From NCBI GenBank assembly GCA_038216465.1, contig JBBQQC010000008.1, positions 1 to 64,000 of the forward strand: a stretch of DNA of 64,000 bases, written 5' to 3'. This document shows positions 42,936 through 52,122 of the stretch, piece by piece; positions within the stretch are counted from its first letter, which is position 1; each line of letters starts with the position of its first letter. Source of the stretch: JACCZX01 sp038216465. Lineage in GTDB: Bacteria > Pseudomonadota > Gammaproteobacteria > Burkholderiales > Burkholderiaceae_F. The translations under genes were made by a program, and so were the position numbers. The notes below the pieces were generated by a model. The model was not told the DNA's origin and did not search any database. It saw only the letters and a program-made list of their open reading frames with translations.

Positions 42936-45782
42936 ATGAAAATTGATAAAGCACAGCTGCTGCTCGACGAGCAACCCATCTCGATCGACGTGCTGCTGGA
43001 AAAGTACGCAAAGGGTAACGAGCAGACGGTCGACGAAGTGCGCCGCCGCGTTGCGCGCGGCCTCGCGCAGGTGGAAAAACCCGAGTTACGCGACATCTGG
43101 GAAAAGCGTTTCTACGACGCGATGGTCGACGGCTTCATTCCGGGCGGCCGCGTCAACTCGGCAGCCGGAACCGGAATCGCCGCCACGTTGATCAACTGCT
43201 TCGTGCAGCCGGTCGGCGACGCGATCAGCGGCGTCGCAAACGGCGCGCCTTCGATTTATCTCGCGCTGAACCAGGCGGCGGAAACGATGCGCCGCGGCGG
43301 CGGCGTCGGTTACGACTTCTCGCCGATCCGCCCGAAGACTGCGCGCGTGCACGGCACGCATTCACGCGCCAGCGGCCCGATCTCGTACATGCGCGTGTTC
43401 GACAAGAGCTGCGAGACGCTCGAATCGGCGGGCGCGCGGCGCGGCGCGCAGATGGGCGTACTGCGCTGCGACCATCCTGACATCGAGGAATTCATCAACG
43501 CGAAGCGCGACGGCTCGCTCGCCAACTTCAACATGTCGGTAACGGTCACCGATCCGTTCATGCGCGCGGTCGAGACCGACGGCGAGATCGAGCTATGGCA
43601 CGCGGCCGAGCCATTCGACACGTCGAACAGTTATCAGCGTCAGGACGGCTCGTGGATGTATCGCAAGGCGAATGCACGCGAGCTGTTCGACCAGATCATG
43701 CAGTCGACGTACAACCACGCCGAGCCGGGCGTGATCTTCATCGACCGCGTCAATCAAGACAACAATCTGTCGTACTGCGAGACGATCGTTGCGACCAACC
43801 CGTGCGGGGAACAGGCCCTCCCCGCCTACGGCTGTTGCTGTCTCGGTTCGATCAACCTGACGAAGTTCGTCAACGATCCGTTCGGCGAGCAGGCGTCGTT
43901 CGACTTCGACAAGTTTCGCGACGTATCCAAAGTCTCGACGCGCGCGCTCGACAACGTGCTCGACGCGACGTTGTGGCCGCTGCAGGAACAGGCCGACGAG
44001 GCTGCGAACAAGCGCCGCATCGGGCTTGGCTTTACCGGACTCGGCAACGCGCTGACGATGCTCGGCGTGCGCTACGACAGCGATGCCGGCCGCAGCATGG
44101 CCGCAGACATCGCGCGCGAGATGCGCGACGCGGCCTACAAAGCGTCGGCGGAGCTGGCGCGCGAAAAAGGCGCGTTCCCGTGGCTCGACGCCGAAAAATT
44201 CCTGGCCGCTCCTCACTGCGCTTCTCGTCTGCCGGAGCAGCTGAAGAGCGAGATTCGCGTGAGCGGCATTCGCAACTCGCATCTTCTGTCGATCGCACCG
44301 ACCGGCACGATTTCGCTCGCGTTCGCGAGCAACGCGTCGGGCGGCATCGAACCAACGTTCTCATGGACTTACGTGCGCAAGAAGCGCATGCCCGACGGCA
44401 CCAAGCAGGAATACGCGGTCGAGGACTACGCCTATCGGCTGTACCGGCGCATGGGCGGCAACGAGCGCGATCTGCCAGATGCGTTTGTCAGCGCAATGCA
44501 GATGTCGGCGCGCGATCACATGCGGATGAGCGCGACGGTGCAACCGTACATCGACGCCGCGATCAGCAAGACGGTCAATGTGCCGGAAGACTATCCGTTC
44601 GAGGAATTCAAGAGTCTTTATCTCGAAGCGTGGCACGCTGGGCTGAAGGGCATCACGACCTATCGGCCGAACAACGTCATCGGCTCGGTGCTGGAGATCA
44701 CAAAAGACTTGCATGCACGGGAGCCGCAGGACCTGAAGGACGATCCCGACCGCCGCGTGCGGCTCGACTCGACACCCCAGCCTGCGCTTGAAAGTCTCAA
44801 GTGGCCGGGCCGTCCGGATCTCGCCGGCGGCAATCTTGCGTGGACTTACATGGTCGAGATTCCGGAGCGCAAGGAATCATTCGCGATCTTCATCGGGCAA
44901 GTCGGCGAGCCTCCAGTGCCGTTCGAAGTGTGGGTCAACGGTGCCGAGCAGCCGCGCGGCCTGGGCGCGATTGCCAAGGCGCTGTCGATGGACATGCGTA
45001 GCGAGGACCGTGCGTGGCTGAAGATGAAACTCGACGCGCTGGCACGCGCGCGCGACGAACAGGGCTTTGCGATTCCGATGCCGCCCAACGGGGAGCGCCA
45101 ATGGCAAAGCGGTGTCGTCTCGGCGTTCGCGAAGATCGTGAGCCTGCGCTGCGAGCAGCTCGGCGTGTTCGACGATCTCGACCAGCATCCGACGCCGATG
45201 CTGAACGCACTGTTCTCCAAGAAAGAGCCGAAGGCTGGCCCGCTCGGCACGATGAGCTGGACAGTCGACATTTCCAACGCCAACACCGGCGATGATTTCG
45301 TGCTCGGCGTCAAGGAGCTGCATCTGCCCGACGGCAGCCGGCGTCCGTATTCGATCTGGCTGGCGGGCGCGTATCCGAAGGTGCTCGACGGCTTGTGCAA
45401 GCTGATCTCGCTCGACATGCGCGTCGTCGATGCGAACTGGATCGGACTGAAGCTGAAGAAGCTGCTGAACTTCGGCGAGCAAAACGGCGAGTTCTGGGCG
45501 CCGATGCCGGGAGCGGAGCGCTCGACGCAATACCCAAGCACCGTCGCCTACATCGCCACGCTGCTGCTGCACCGATACAAGGTGCTCGGCATCCTCGACG
45601 ACGACGGCCGCGCGATCCAGTCGGCCGGAATTCTGGCTCTGCCGGACGCGGTCAAGCTGATCGGTCACGAGACCGTACCGATCAAGGGCAAGGTGTGCCC
45701 GAGCTGCAGCGCCGCGGCGATGATCAAGCGCGACGGCTGCGAGTTCTGCACGGCGTGCGGCTTCACGGGACACTGCAGTTGA
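42936..45782 (+). CDS. nrdJ: Adenosylcobalamin-dependent (class II) ribonucleotide reductase
   Basis: The 948-residue protein has the RNR barrel with LINCFVQP, the GGGVGYDFSPIRP loop, NPCGEQALPAYG (active-site NPCGE) and IAPTGTISL. It reduces ribonucleotides to deoxyribonucleotides with B12 and is independent of oxygen. After the barrel come two successive TSCPD-like segments that look duplicated (residues about 640-755 and 765-880), then a zinc-type C-terminus (CPSC...CEFCTACG...C). The start ATG fits. Confidence 0.95.
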   Translation: MKIDKAQLLLDEQPISIDVLLEKYAKGNEQTVDEVRRRVARGLAQVEKPELRDIWEKRFYDAMVDGFIPGGRVNSAAGTGIAATLINCFVQPVGDAISGVANGAPSIYLALNQAAETMRRGGGVGYDFSPIRPKTARVHGTHSRASGPISYMRVFDKSCETLESAGARRGAQMGVLRCDHPDIEEFINAKRDGSLANFNMSVTVTDPFMRAVETDGEIELWHAAEPFDTSNSYQRQDGSWMYRKANARELFDQIMQSTYNHAEPGVIFIDRVNQDNNLSYCETIVATNPCGEQALPAYGCCCLGSINLTKFVNDPFGEQASFDFDKFRDVSKVSTRALDNVLDATLWPLQEQADEAANKRRIGLGFTGLGNALTMLGVRYDSDAGRSMAADIAREMRDAAYKASAELAREKGAFPWLDAEKFLAAPHCASRLPEQLKSEIRVSGIRNSHLLSIAPTGTISLAFASNASGGIEPTFSWTYVRKKRMPDGTKQEYAVEDYAYRLYRRMGGNERDLPDAFVSAMQMSARDHMRMSATVQPYIDAAISKTVNVPEDYPFEEFKSLYLEAWHAGLKGITTYRPNNVIGSVLEITKDLHAREPQDLKDDPDRRVRLDSTPQPALESLKWPGRPDLAGGNLAWTYMVEIPERKESFAIFIGQVGEPPVPFEVWVNGAEQPRGLGAIAKALSMDMRSEDRAWLKMKLDALARARDEQGFAIPMPPNGERQWQSGVVSAFAKIVSLRCEQLGVFDDLDQHPTPMLNALFSKKEPKAGPLGTMSWTVDISNANTGDDFVLGVKELHLPDGSRRPYSIWLAGAYPKVLDGLCKLISLDMRVVDANWIGLKLKKLLNFGEQNGEFWAPMPGAERSTQYPSTVAYIATLLLHRYKVLGILDDDGRAIQSAGILALPDAVKLIGHETVPIKGKVCPSCSAAAMIKRDGCEFCTACGFTGHCS

Positions 45783-45833
45783 GTCGGGCGGTCGACGAGA
45801 TGGTCAGTACCAGGCCTGAACGCTGTTAGCGCA

Positions 45834-46091
45834 TCACGGCAAGACAGCGCGAGTGACGTTCATCCGGCCGAACAGCAGCGTCTCGGCGAAGAAGTTGCCC
45901 GCGTTGTTGACCAAGACGTCGATTCGACCGAACTTCGCGACGGCCGCCTCGGCTACTGCCTGCGCACCCTCGGGGCAAGTGACGTCAAGTTTCATTGCCA
46001 GCAGATTGTCGTGATCTCCGACCGCGGCCGCGACCTTCGCAGCATCACGACCAGTAGCGACAAGCGCATGGCCGGCGGCTAGAGCGCCCAA
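45834..46091 (-). pseudogene. SDR gene remnant (internally deleted, truncated)
   Basis: An 85-codon frame encodes the middle of a classical SDR: LAAGHALVATGRDAAKVAAAV, LAMKLDVTCPEGAQAV, FGRIDVLVNNAGNFF. It then jumps directly to LFGRMNVTRAVLP, skipping the ~20 residues that normally separate these motifs, and ends before the catalytic Ser-Tyr-Lys region. The N-terminal TGxxxGIG loop is also absent. This is a relic. Confidence 0.75.
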
Positions 46092-46217
46092 TGGGTCTCG
46101 CGCACACGCTGCAAATCAAGTGTAAAAGTTGACCGCGCCGCAAGAGCGCCGGCTCTTGAACAGCGCATTACACCTTAAGCTACAGCTTGGTTTTTTGAAC
46201 GGCGCCCATTCCACCCT

Positions 46218-47270
46218 ATGCGGCATTCAACACTGCAACAACTGCTTGGGATCGAACTACCGATCATTCAAGCGCCGATGGCGGGTGTGCAACTCAGCGC
46301 GCTCGCCATCGCGGTGTCGAATGCCGGTGGGCTTGGTTCAGTGCCGTGCGCCATGCTGAGCCCGGACGCGATGCGCGCCGAACTCGCGGCGATCAAGGCG
46401 CAAACCACCAAGCCGTTTAACGTGAATTTCTTCTGCCACTTGCCGCCGGTGGCAGACGCCGCGCGCGAATCGCGTTGGCGAGATGCACTGTCGCCGTACT
46501 ACGCGGAATTCGGAATCGACGCGAACACAATCCCGGCAGGACCCGGCCGCAACCCGTTCAGCGCGGAAGCCGCACAGGTGCTAAGCGAATTCAAGCCGGC
46601 CGTGGTGAGCTTTCATTTCGGCCTTCCCTCACCCGAATTGCTGGCGCAGATAAAAAGCTGGGGCGCGAAGATACTGTCCTCGGCAACCACCGTCGAAGAA
46701 GCGCGCTGGCTCGAAGCGCATGGCGTCGACGCGATCATCGCGCAGGGTCTGGAAGCGGGCGGCCATCGCGGGATATTCCTGTCGGACGACTTGAGCACGC
46801 AGGTCGGCACGTTTGCACTGCTGCCGCAAATCGTGCGTGAAGTGAAGCTGCCGGTCATCGCCGCCGGCGGCATTGCCGATGCCAAGGGCGTTGCGGCGGC
46901 GCTGGCACTGGGTGCCACCGGCGTGCAGATTGGAACAGCGTATCTGCTCTGCCCCGAAGCGACCACGACCGCGCCGCATCGCGCGGCGCTGAAGAGCGAT
47001 GCCGCGCGCCACACGGTGCTGACGAATGTTTTCACCGGCCGACCGGCGCGTGGAATCTTGAATCGCGCGATCAAAGAGCTGGGACCAATCAGTTCCGCTG
47101 CGCCGGCTTTTCCATTGGCGCCCGCAGCTATTGCACCGTTACGCGCCAAAGCCGAAAGCCAGGGCAGCGGCGATTTCTCGCCGTTGTGGGCGGGCCAGAA
47201 CGTCAGCGGCTGCAAGGAAATTCCTGCCGCCGAATTGACGCGGCAATTAGCTGCCGATTTCCCGCGCTAA
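46218..47270 (+). CDS. Nitronate monooxygenase (2-nitropropane dioxygenase family)
   Basis: The 350-residue FMN-dependent TIM-barrel enzyme has PIIQAPMAGVQ at the start, GGLGSVPCAML, a catalytic His in GLEAGGHRG and the FMN-phosphate region AAGGIADAKGVAAALALGATGVQIGTAYL in outline. It oxidises nitronates/nitroalkanes to carbonyl and nitrite, or acts as a related oxidase. It is a separate unit between the SDR relic and the sigma factor. Confidence 0.9.
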   Translation: MRHSTLQQLLGIELPIIQAPMAGVQLSALAIAVSNAGGLGSVPCAMLSPDAMRAELAAIKAQTTKPFNVNFFCHLPPVADAARESRWRDALSPYYAEFGIDANTIPAGPGRNPFSAEAAQVLSEFKPAVVSFHFGLPSPELLAQIKSWGAKILSSATTVEEARWLEAHGVDAIIAQGLEAGGHRGIFLSDDLSTQVGTFALLPQIVREVKLPVIAAGGIADAKGVAAALALGATGVQIGTAYLLCPEATTTAPHRAALKSDAARHTVLTNVFTGRPARGILNRAIKELGPISSAAPAFPLAPAAIAPLRAKAESQGSGDFSPLWAGQNVSGCKEIPAAELTRQLAADFPR

Positions 47271-47380
47271 CGAAGGTTCGGCGCGGCTCGGTGCGATCAA
47301 TTTCGTGATTTAAGCCGTAGCGGCTGAAGAAAGCGGGAACGCAGCGTCTCCGCACCGCATCTGATGACAAGACAGCAGAT

Positions 47381-48079
47381 ATGCAAACCGCACCAACCTT
47401 GAAACTGGCATCGTTGCCAGGCGCGGCAACCGACGCCGAGCTGGTCGAGCGCGCAGCAAATGGCGACGAAGCGGCCTTCGAACGCATCATGCGCCAGAAC
47501 AACCAGCTGCTGTTTCGCACCGCACGCAGCATTCTGAAGAGCGACGCCGAAGCCGAAGACGCGTTGCAAGAGGCTTATCTACGCGCGTGGCGCGCGCTGA
47601 AGACTTTTCGCGCCGAGGCCAAGCTCTCGACCTGGCTGGTGCGCATTGTCATCAACGAAGCGCTGGGGCGGATACGCCGCCGTAGCGCGCAAGTCATTCC
47701 TCTGGAGTCCGTCATGGAACCGATCGATACGCAGGACTCCATGGAGGCAGACAACCCCGACCGAGAGCCCGATCGCGCCGCGATGCGATCGCAGGTACGT
47801 GGGCTGATGGAAACCCGGATCGACTTGCTTCCGGAGGCATTCCGAACCGTTTTCATGCTGCGCGCGGTGGAGGAATTGAGCGTCGAAGAAGTTGCAGTTG
47901 CGCTGGAAATTCCCGAGGCCACGGTGCGCTCGCGCTTCTTTCGCGCTCGCAGCCTGTTACGCGAAGGCCTGTCGCGCGACGTTGATCTGGTGATCAGCGA
48001 CGCATTCTCATTCGACGGCGAGCGCTGCGACCGCCTCGTCGCCAACGTGATGGCGAGGCTTGCCGAAAGCAGTAAGTAG
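47381..48079 (+). CDS. ECF/RpoE-like RNA polymerase sigma factor
   Basis: The 232-residue sigma-70 family factor has region 2 (about 25-95, including DALQEAYLRAWRALKTFRAEAKLS) and region 4 (about 140-215, VFMLRAVEELSVEEVAVALEI). The N-terminal ~20 residues and the C-terminal ~30 residues are extensions. No anti-sigma factor gene follows; serC starts 64 bp downstream on the same strand. Control must lie elsewhere or through unlinked partners. Confidence 0.9.
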   Translation: MQTAPTLKLASLPGAATDAELVERAANGDEAAFERIMRQNNQLLFRTARSILKSDAEAEDALQEAYLRAWRALKTFRAEAKLSTWLVRIVINEALGRIRRRSAQVIPLESVMEPIDTQDSMEADNPDREPDRAAMRSQVRGLMETRIDLLPEAFRTVFMLRAVEELSVEEVAVALEIPEATVRSRFFRARSLLREGLSRDVDLVISDAFSFDGERCDRLVANVMARLAESSK

Positions 48080-48143
48080 TCGCACCCGACTGCTCCGCGC
48101 TTCGCGCGCACGTACACTGTTCTCGGTACCTTTCCGAGAACCA

Positions 48144-49226
48144 ATGAACGTCTTCAATTTCAGCGCCGGCCCGGCGGTGCTCCCGAAAGAGGTTCTACAG
48201 CGCGCAGCCGCGGAGATGCTCGACTGGCACGGCACCGGCATGTCGGTGATGGAGATGAGCCACCGCGGCCCCGAGTTCATCTCGATCGCGGACCAGGCGG
48301 AGGCCGACCTGCGCACGCTGATGTCGATCGGCGACGGCTACGAGGTTCTGTTCCTGCAGGGCGGTGCGATCGGCGAAAACGCGATCGTGCCGATGAACCT
48401 GCTCGGCGATCGCAAGTCGATCGACTTCGTCAACACCGGCGAATGGTCGAAGCGGTCGATCAAGGAAGCGCAGAAGTACGCGCAGGTGCGCATCGCCGCT
48501 TCGAGCGAAGACAAGAACTTCACGTACGTGCCAGCGCGCGCGAGCTGGAAGCTTTCGTCCGACGCCGCTTACGTGCACGTGTGCACCAACGAGACGATCG
48601 GCGGCATCGAATACCAGTGGGTACCTGATGTCGGCGCGCTGCCGCTGGTGGCCGACATGTCGTCGCACATCCTGTCGCGCCCGGTCGACGTGTCCAAGTA
48701 CGGCGTGATCTACGGCGGCGCGCAGAAGAACGTCGGCCCGGCCGGACTGACGCTGGTGATCGTGCGCAAGGACCTGCTCGATCGGGCACTCGCGATCACG
48801 CCTTCGGCATTTCATTGGAAGGAACAGGCGGCGAGCGACTCGATGGTGAATACGCCGCCGACGTATGCCATCTATATCGCGGGACTGGTGTTCGAATGGT
48901 TGCTGGCGCAGGGCGGGCTGACTGCGATCGAACAGAAGAACATCGCCAAGGCAAAGCTGCTGTACGACGCGCTCGATGCGAGCCAGCTCTACTTCAACCC
49001 GGTCCGCAAGGAGGATCGCTCGCGCATGAACGTTCCGTTCAAGCTGCGCGACGAATCGCTGGACGCCGCATTCCTGAAGGGCGCGCAACAGCGCGAACTG
49101 CTGCAGTTGAAGGGGCATCGCTCGGTCGGCGGCATGCGCGCGTCGATCTACAACGCGATGCCGATCGAAGGCGTGCAGGCGCTGGTCGACTATCTACATG
49201 AGTTCGAGCGCAATCCAGCGAAATGA
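48144..49226 (+). CDS. serC: Phosphoserine aminotransferase
   Basis: The 360-residue PLP aminotransferase of class V converts 3-phosphohydroxypyruvate to phosphoserine (serine synthesis) and also acts in pyridoxine synthesis. FNFSAGPAVLPKEVL, SVMEMSHRGPEF and the PLP lysine in GGAQKNVGPAG are visible. ATG 48144 starts the conserved N-terminus. It overlaps serA (ATGA). Confidence 0.97.
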   Translation: MNVFNFSAGPAVLPKEVLQRAAAEMLDWHGTGMSVMEMSHRGPEFISIADQAEADLRTLMSIGDGYEVLFLQGGAIGENAIVPMNLLGDRKSIDFVNTGEWSKRSIKEAQKYAQVRIAASSEDKNFTYVPARASWKLSSDAAYVHVCTNETIGGIEYQWVPDVGALPLVADMSSHILSRPVDVSKYGVIYGGAQKNVGPAGLTLVIVRKDLLDRALAITPSAFHWKEQAASDSMVNTPPTYAIYIAGLVFEWLLAQGGLTAIEQKNIAKAKLLYDALDASQLYFNPVRKEDRSRMNVPFKLRDESLDAAFLKGAQQRELLQLKGHRSVGGMRASIYNAMPIEGVQALVDYLHEFERNPAK

Positions 49227-50440
49227 CGCAGTTCCGAATCCTTACGCTTAACAACATCTCGCACCAGGCACTGGTGCGGCTCACGCCCGACCGCTACATC
49301 GTCGGCAAGCAGATCGACCAGCCCGATGCGATCCTAGTGCGTTCGCAAGACATGCACACGATGAACATTCCCGCGAGCGTTCGGGCGATCGGCCGTGCCG
49401 GCACCGGCACCAACAACATTCCGGTGGCCGCGATGTCCGACCGCGGCGTGCCGGTGTTCAACGCACCCGGCGCCAACGCGAACGCAGTTAGAGAACTGGT
49501 GCTCGCCGCGCTGCTGATCGGCGCGCGCAATCTGGTGCCGGCGCTGCAGTTTGTCGCCGGGCTACCGCGCGACGCCGACTTCGAGGCGCACGTCGAGGAA
49601 GGCAAGAAGCAATTCGCCGGCATCGAGCTGCCGCACCGCACGCTGGGCATCATCGGTCTGGGCGCAGTCGGCGCGCTGGTGGCGGACACCGCGCTGAAGC
49701 TCGGCATGAAGGTCGTCGGCTACGACCCGGAAATCACGGTCGATGCCGCGTGGCGGCTGCAGTCGGCGGTGCGCAAGGCGCAGTCGATCGACGAAGTGCT
49801 GAAGCAGGCGGACTTCGTCACGCTGCATGTGCCGCTGCTAGCGTCCACGCGCGGACTGATCGATGGCAAGCGACTGGCGCTGATGAAGCCGGGTGCCGTG
49901 CTGCTGAACTTTGCGCGCGACGCGATCGTCGACGAAGCCGCGGTCGTCGAGGCGCTGCACGCCGACCGACTGAAGGCCTATCTGACTGACTTTCCGTCGC
50001 CGGCGCTGTCCGGCGTGCGCGGTGTGATCGCGCTACCGCATCTGGGTGCGTCGACCGCTGAAGCGGAGGAAAACTGCGCGGTGATGGTGGTCGAGCAGCT
50101 GCGTGAGTTTCTGGAGAACGGCGGCATCACCAACGCCGTCAATTTCCCGCAAGTCGAAATGGCCCGCGAATCGGCGTATCGCATCGGTATCGCCAACTCC
50201 AATGTGCCCAACATGCTCGGACAGATTTCAACCGCGATGGCGAAAGCCGGGCTGAATATTCACAACATGCTCAACAAATCGCGCGCCGAAATGGCATACA
50301 CGATGGTCGACGTCGACAGCCCGGTCGAGCAAAACGTGATCGACGCGATTGCAGCGATCAACGGTGTCCTATCGGTGCGGTCAATCCCTGTTGAGCATGA
50401 AGCAACCGAGACTGCGCGATCCGAAGTGCCGGCGGGGTAA
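49223..50440 (+). CDS. serA: D-3-phosphoglycerate dehydrogenase
   Basis: The 405-residue NAD-dependent enzyme performs the first step of serine synthesis. The NAD motif GLGAVGALVADTALKLGM, the FARDAIVDEAAVV loop with catalytic Arg, and the active His in LPHLGAST are visible, followed by a C-terminal ACT domain (about 325-400, STAMAKAGLNIHNMLN) for feedback by serine. It is translationally coupled to serC. Confidence 0.95.
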   Translation: MTQFRILTLNNISHQALVRLTPDRYIVGKQIDQPDAILVRSQDMHTMNIPASVRAIGRAGTGTNNIPVAAMSDRGVPVFNAPGANANAVRELVLAALLIGARNLVPALQFVAGLPRDADFEAHVEEGKKQFAGIELPHRTLGIIGLGAVGALVADTALKLGMKVVGYDPEITVDAAWRLQSAVRKAQSIDEVLKQADFVTLHVPLLASTRGLIDGKRLALMKPGAVLLNFARDAIVDEAAVVEALHADRLKAYLTDFPSPALSGVRGVIALPHLGASTAEAEENCAVMVVEQLREFLENGGITNAVNFPQVEMARESAYRIGIANSNVPNMLGQISTAMAKAGLNIHNMLNKSRAEMAYTMVDVDSPVEQNVIDAIAAINGVLSVRSIPVEHEATETARSEVPAG

Positions 50441-50552
50441 TCTGACAACGGGTTATCAGTCAAACGCACGCATTCGCCTAGCTAGACAACAACGGCCTCG
50501 TGCAAGAGCTACCGTCGTGCGTGCTGATATGGGCTGACAAAGGTCGCCAAGC

Positions 50553-51287
50553 ATGCGGCTCGTCTCGTGGAATATTCGACACGGCGGAGGGGGACGGACA
50601 CGTGCCATCTATGACGCACTTATCGGCCACGCGCCGGACGTCATTATCCTCATCGAGTATCGGTCCCGACCCGGCGCATCCCTTCGCGAGCGCCTTGCGT
50701 CCGCGGGGTGGCCGCACTTTGCGTCGTCAGATCCGGCGCCTGGCCGGAATGGCGTAGCCGTCCTGTCGAGTGAGCCACTCATCGTGCGCCGCCCGCCTAG
50801 CTCCGTGCCGCCGGACAGGTGGGTCGAGGTCGAAGTGCCCGCGTACGGATTGGCGCTCGCCGCAGTCTACGTTCCGGTCCGGGGCCGAGATGTGACGAGG
50901 AAGGACTCCTACTGGCGCGGCGTACTGGAAGCAGCCGTAGCGAGGCGAGACGCGTCGTTCCTTTTCGTCGGAGATTGGAACACTGGTGCCCCGATCGGTG
51001 ATGCCGAGCCGGAAGGTAGAGGATTCAGCTGCTGTGAGCACTTCGCTGCCATGCCTGAGCATGGGTTCGTCGAGGCGTGGCGGCTACTCCACCCGCACCA
51101 GCGTACATTCTCTTGGTACAGTCGACGCGGCGGCCCCAACATGAACGGCTTCCGCATCGACCACGCATTCCTATCTAAGCGACTCCGCGAGCGGCTGGTG
51201 TCATGCGAGTATTCCGACATCGAGCGTTCCGTTGGCGCGTCGGACCACGCGGCGCTCCTGCTCGAGCTTTGCACACCTGTTGACTAA
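50553..51287 (+). CDS. Endonuclease/exonuclease/phosphatase (EEP) family protein
   Basis: The 244-residue protein has the EEP metal motif set: MRLVSWNIRHGG, a Glu in ILIEYRS, FVGDWNTG, RIDHAFLS and GASDHAALL. It could be a nuclease or phosphodiesterase. There is no signal peptide. It is the first of four same-strand nuclease-fold genes. Its stop TAA lies inside a GACTAAC that resembles an attC R'' box. Confidence 0.85.
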   Translation: MRLVSWNIRHGGGGRTRAIYDALIGHAPDVIILIEYRSRPGASLRERLASAGWPHFASSDPAPGRNGVAVLSSEPLIVRRPPSSVPPDRWVEVEVPAYGLALAAVYVPVRGRDVTRKDSYWRGVLEAAVARRDASFLFVGDWNTGAPIGDAEPEGRGFSCCEHFAAMPEHGFVEAWRLLHPHQRTFSWYSRRGGPNMNGFRIDHAFLSKRLRERLVSCEYSDIERSVGASDHAALLLELCTPVD

Positions 51288-51325
51288 CCAATGCGCTCGA
51301 ACCTGAGCTCGAACGTCATGTGAGA
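51282..51325 (+). repeat. Possible attC-like element after EEP gene
   Basis: GACTAACC starts inside the EEP stop codon, followed by an 8-bp direct repeat GCTCGAAC (twice). The 3' partner (GTTRRRY) is poor (GTGAGAT). Weak candidate integron recombination site. Confidence 0.2.
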
Positions 51326-51612
51326 TGAAGCAGGTTTACAAAGTTACCTACCCAACAGGAAAGATCTATATCGGGAAAGATAGCTATGGCAGTGCAAGGT
51401 ACTTTGGCAGCCCCTGCATCGACTTGATCAACACGGACCATGGGACATTGCCACCGGAGAAACGCCTCGACTACACGGTAAGAAAACAAATTCTATGGGA
51501 GTCTGAAACCGCTACTGAAGCGGAGCTCTCTGCAAAAGAAGTTGAATTGATCCGTGAGTACCGGTCCAACGATCCTGCCATTGGTTACAACCAATGGCCA
51601 AAATTGAAATGA
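51325..51612 (+). CDS. Single-domain GIY-YIG-like protein 1
   Basis: The 95-residue protein has a GIY-YIG-like nuclease fold with the elements QVYKVTYPTGKIYIGKD (Tyr and YIG), then RYFGS and a late WESE/E region. The first motif lacks the Gly-Ile of GIY but keeps Tyr. The GC content is visibly lower than in the housekeeping genes. It is paralogous to the next gene (shared IYIG, FGS, YNQWP C-terminus). Function unknown. Confidence 0.75.
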   Translation: MKQVYKVTYPTGKIYIGKDSYGSARYFGSPCIDLINTDHGTLPPEKRLDYTVRKQILWESETATEAELSAKEVELIREYRSNDPAIGYNQWPKLK

Positions 51613-51724
51613 GGCAATCCGCTAACAGGCCTGGCCTATCTACTGCATCAGGAGGTCGCTGAGGCGGCTCGGTAGATGACGTATCTTGCAGAGGCACGCT
51701 AGCAACAGTGCGCGTACTGCGCCT

Positions 51725-52015
51725 ATGAATGTCGTATACCGAATCACGTACCCCAATGGCAAGATTTACATTGGGCAAGACCGGACCAACAGCATCAACT
51801 ACTTTGGTAGCGCATCGAGCGCACTCATCGCGGCGGACTTCACTCGCGACGAGCGCCGTGCGTTTTCAATCAAACGGGAGATCTTGTGGGAGTCGGAAGT
51901 AGCGTCGCGTTCAGAAGTCGCAAAGAAGGAACTGGAATTCATTCTGCAGTACCGCGCAAACGACCCGAGCATTGGCTACAACCAATGGCCGCCCTTCAAA
52001 AAACCTTCTGCCTGA
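51725..52015 (+). CDS. Single-domain GIY-YIG-like protein 2
   Basis: The 96-residue protein is a tandem paralog of the preceding gene: VYRITYPNGKIYIGQD, NYFGS, ILWESE, and a NDPSIGYNQWP end. ATG 51725 is chosen because it aligns with the paralog. The two proteins are clearly diverged, so the duplication is old. It lies ~110 bp after its paralog. Confidence 0.75.
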   Translation: MNVVYRITYPNGKIYIGQDRTNSINYFGSASSALIAADFTRDERRAFSIKREILWESEVASRSEVAKKELEFILQYRANDPSIGYNQWPPFKKPSA

Positions 52016-52122
52016 CCGTTTGAGGGAGGCCCGCCTCGCGGACCAGTGCATAACTTATTGTTCGAGCTGCCGGCCACCGCCACACCAGCGGTAACGCTCA
52101 ACGCCAACCCTGTAAAGACACC

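Noticed and set aside
43595..44791. 398-codon Arg-rich frame inside nrdJ
   Set aside because: It is an alternate frame of nrdJ with extreme Arg/Ala content.
48195..49118. 307-codon minus frame opposite serC
   Set aside because: Antisense shadow of a conserved gene.
51613..51724. Possible attC site after the first GIY-YIG gene (CGCTAAC at 51620-51626)
   Set aside because: No matching GTTRRRY partner and poor pairing; not listed as a site.
52016..52122. ATAAC...GTTCGAGC and GCTCAAC motifs between the second and third GIY-YIG genes
   Set aside because: They look partly attC-like but the R boxes do not pair; too weak to call.
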